A DNA stretch of 5,471 nucleotides, taken from Nanobdellota archaeon. GTDB lineage: Archaea; Nanobdellota; Nanobdellia; Woesearchaeales; JAGLGH01. The notes under the pieces were generated by a model. It had not been told where the DNA came from, made no database searches, and was given only the letters and a program-made list of their open reading frames with translations. Below are positions 5,469-5,471 of this stretch, piece by piece; within the stretch, counting starts at the first letter, position 1; every line of letters begins with the position of its first letter. The position numbers were made by a program, and so were the translations under genes. The DNA is taken from positions 1-5,471 of the forward strand of contig JAGLGH010000140.1 of the NCBI GenBank assembly GCA_023144115.1, given 5' to 3'.

Positions 5469-5471
5469 GAG

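Overview
The window looks like a piece of a low-GC archaeal genome, most likely a DPANN archaeon of the Woesearchaeota/Pacearchaeota kind (inference). Archaeal signs are a geranylgeranyl-reductase-type flavoprotein, TATA-box promoters about 26 nt upstream of predicted starts, one apparently leaderless gene, T-rich tracts in place of hairpin terminators, and an acidic secreted protein that resembles, from memory, the 'putative S-layer protein' family common in those lineages. No sequence search was run.

Layout: (1) Positions 1-741, minus strand: the N-terminal 247 codons of a geranylgeranyl-reductase-family FAD protein, which continues past the left edge. (2) Positions 742-953: a divergent promoter region. 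It holds a TATA box for the minus-strand gene and two near-identical BRE/TATA promoters 75 bp apart facing right, with short inverted repeats between and over them. (3) Positions 954-2261, plus strand: a 435-residue secreted, single-pass anchored protein of Ig-like domains with no cysteine. (4) Positions 2262-2342: a T-rich terminator running into a TATA box and a G-run Shine-Dalgarno site. (5) Positions 2343-5051, plus strand: a 902-residue polytopic envelope protein. It has four cysteine-containing Ig-like repeats outside, a multi-pass membrane core, a second external cadherin-like domain, and a cytoplasmic tail of Glu-rich then Lys-rich sequence. (6) Positions 5052-5162: two related hairpins that look like the ends of an IS200/IS605-type element without a transposase. 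(7) Positions 5163-5456, minus strand: a small three-helix membrane protein of unknown function, convergent with the large gene.

The theme is the cell envelope: a lipid-saturating enzyme, a probable surface-layer-type protein and a large surface/membrane protein. The two central genes lie in the same direction 81 bp apart, but each appears to have its own promoter and ribosome-binding site, so they are neighbours with a shared theme rather than a tight operon. The most unusual signals are the paired-hairpin element, the duplicated promoter and the architecture of the 902-residue protein.
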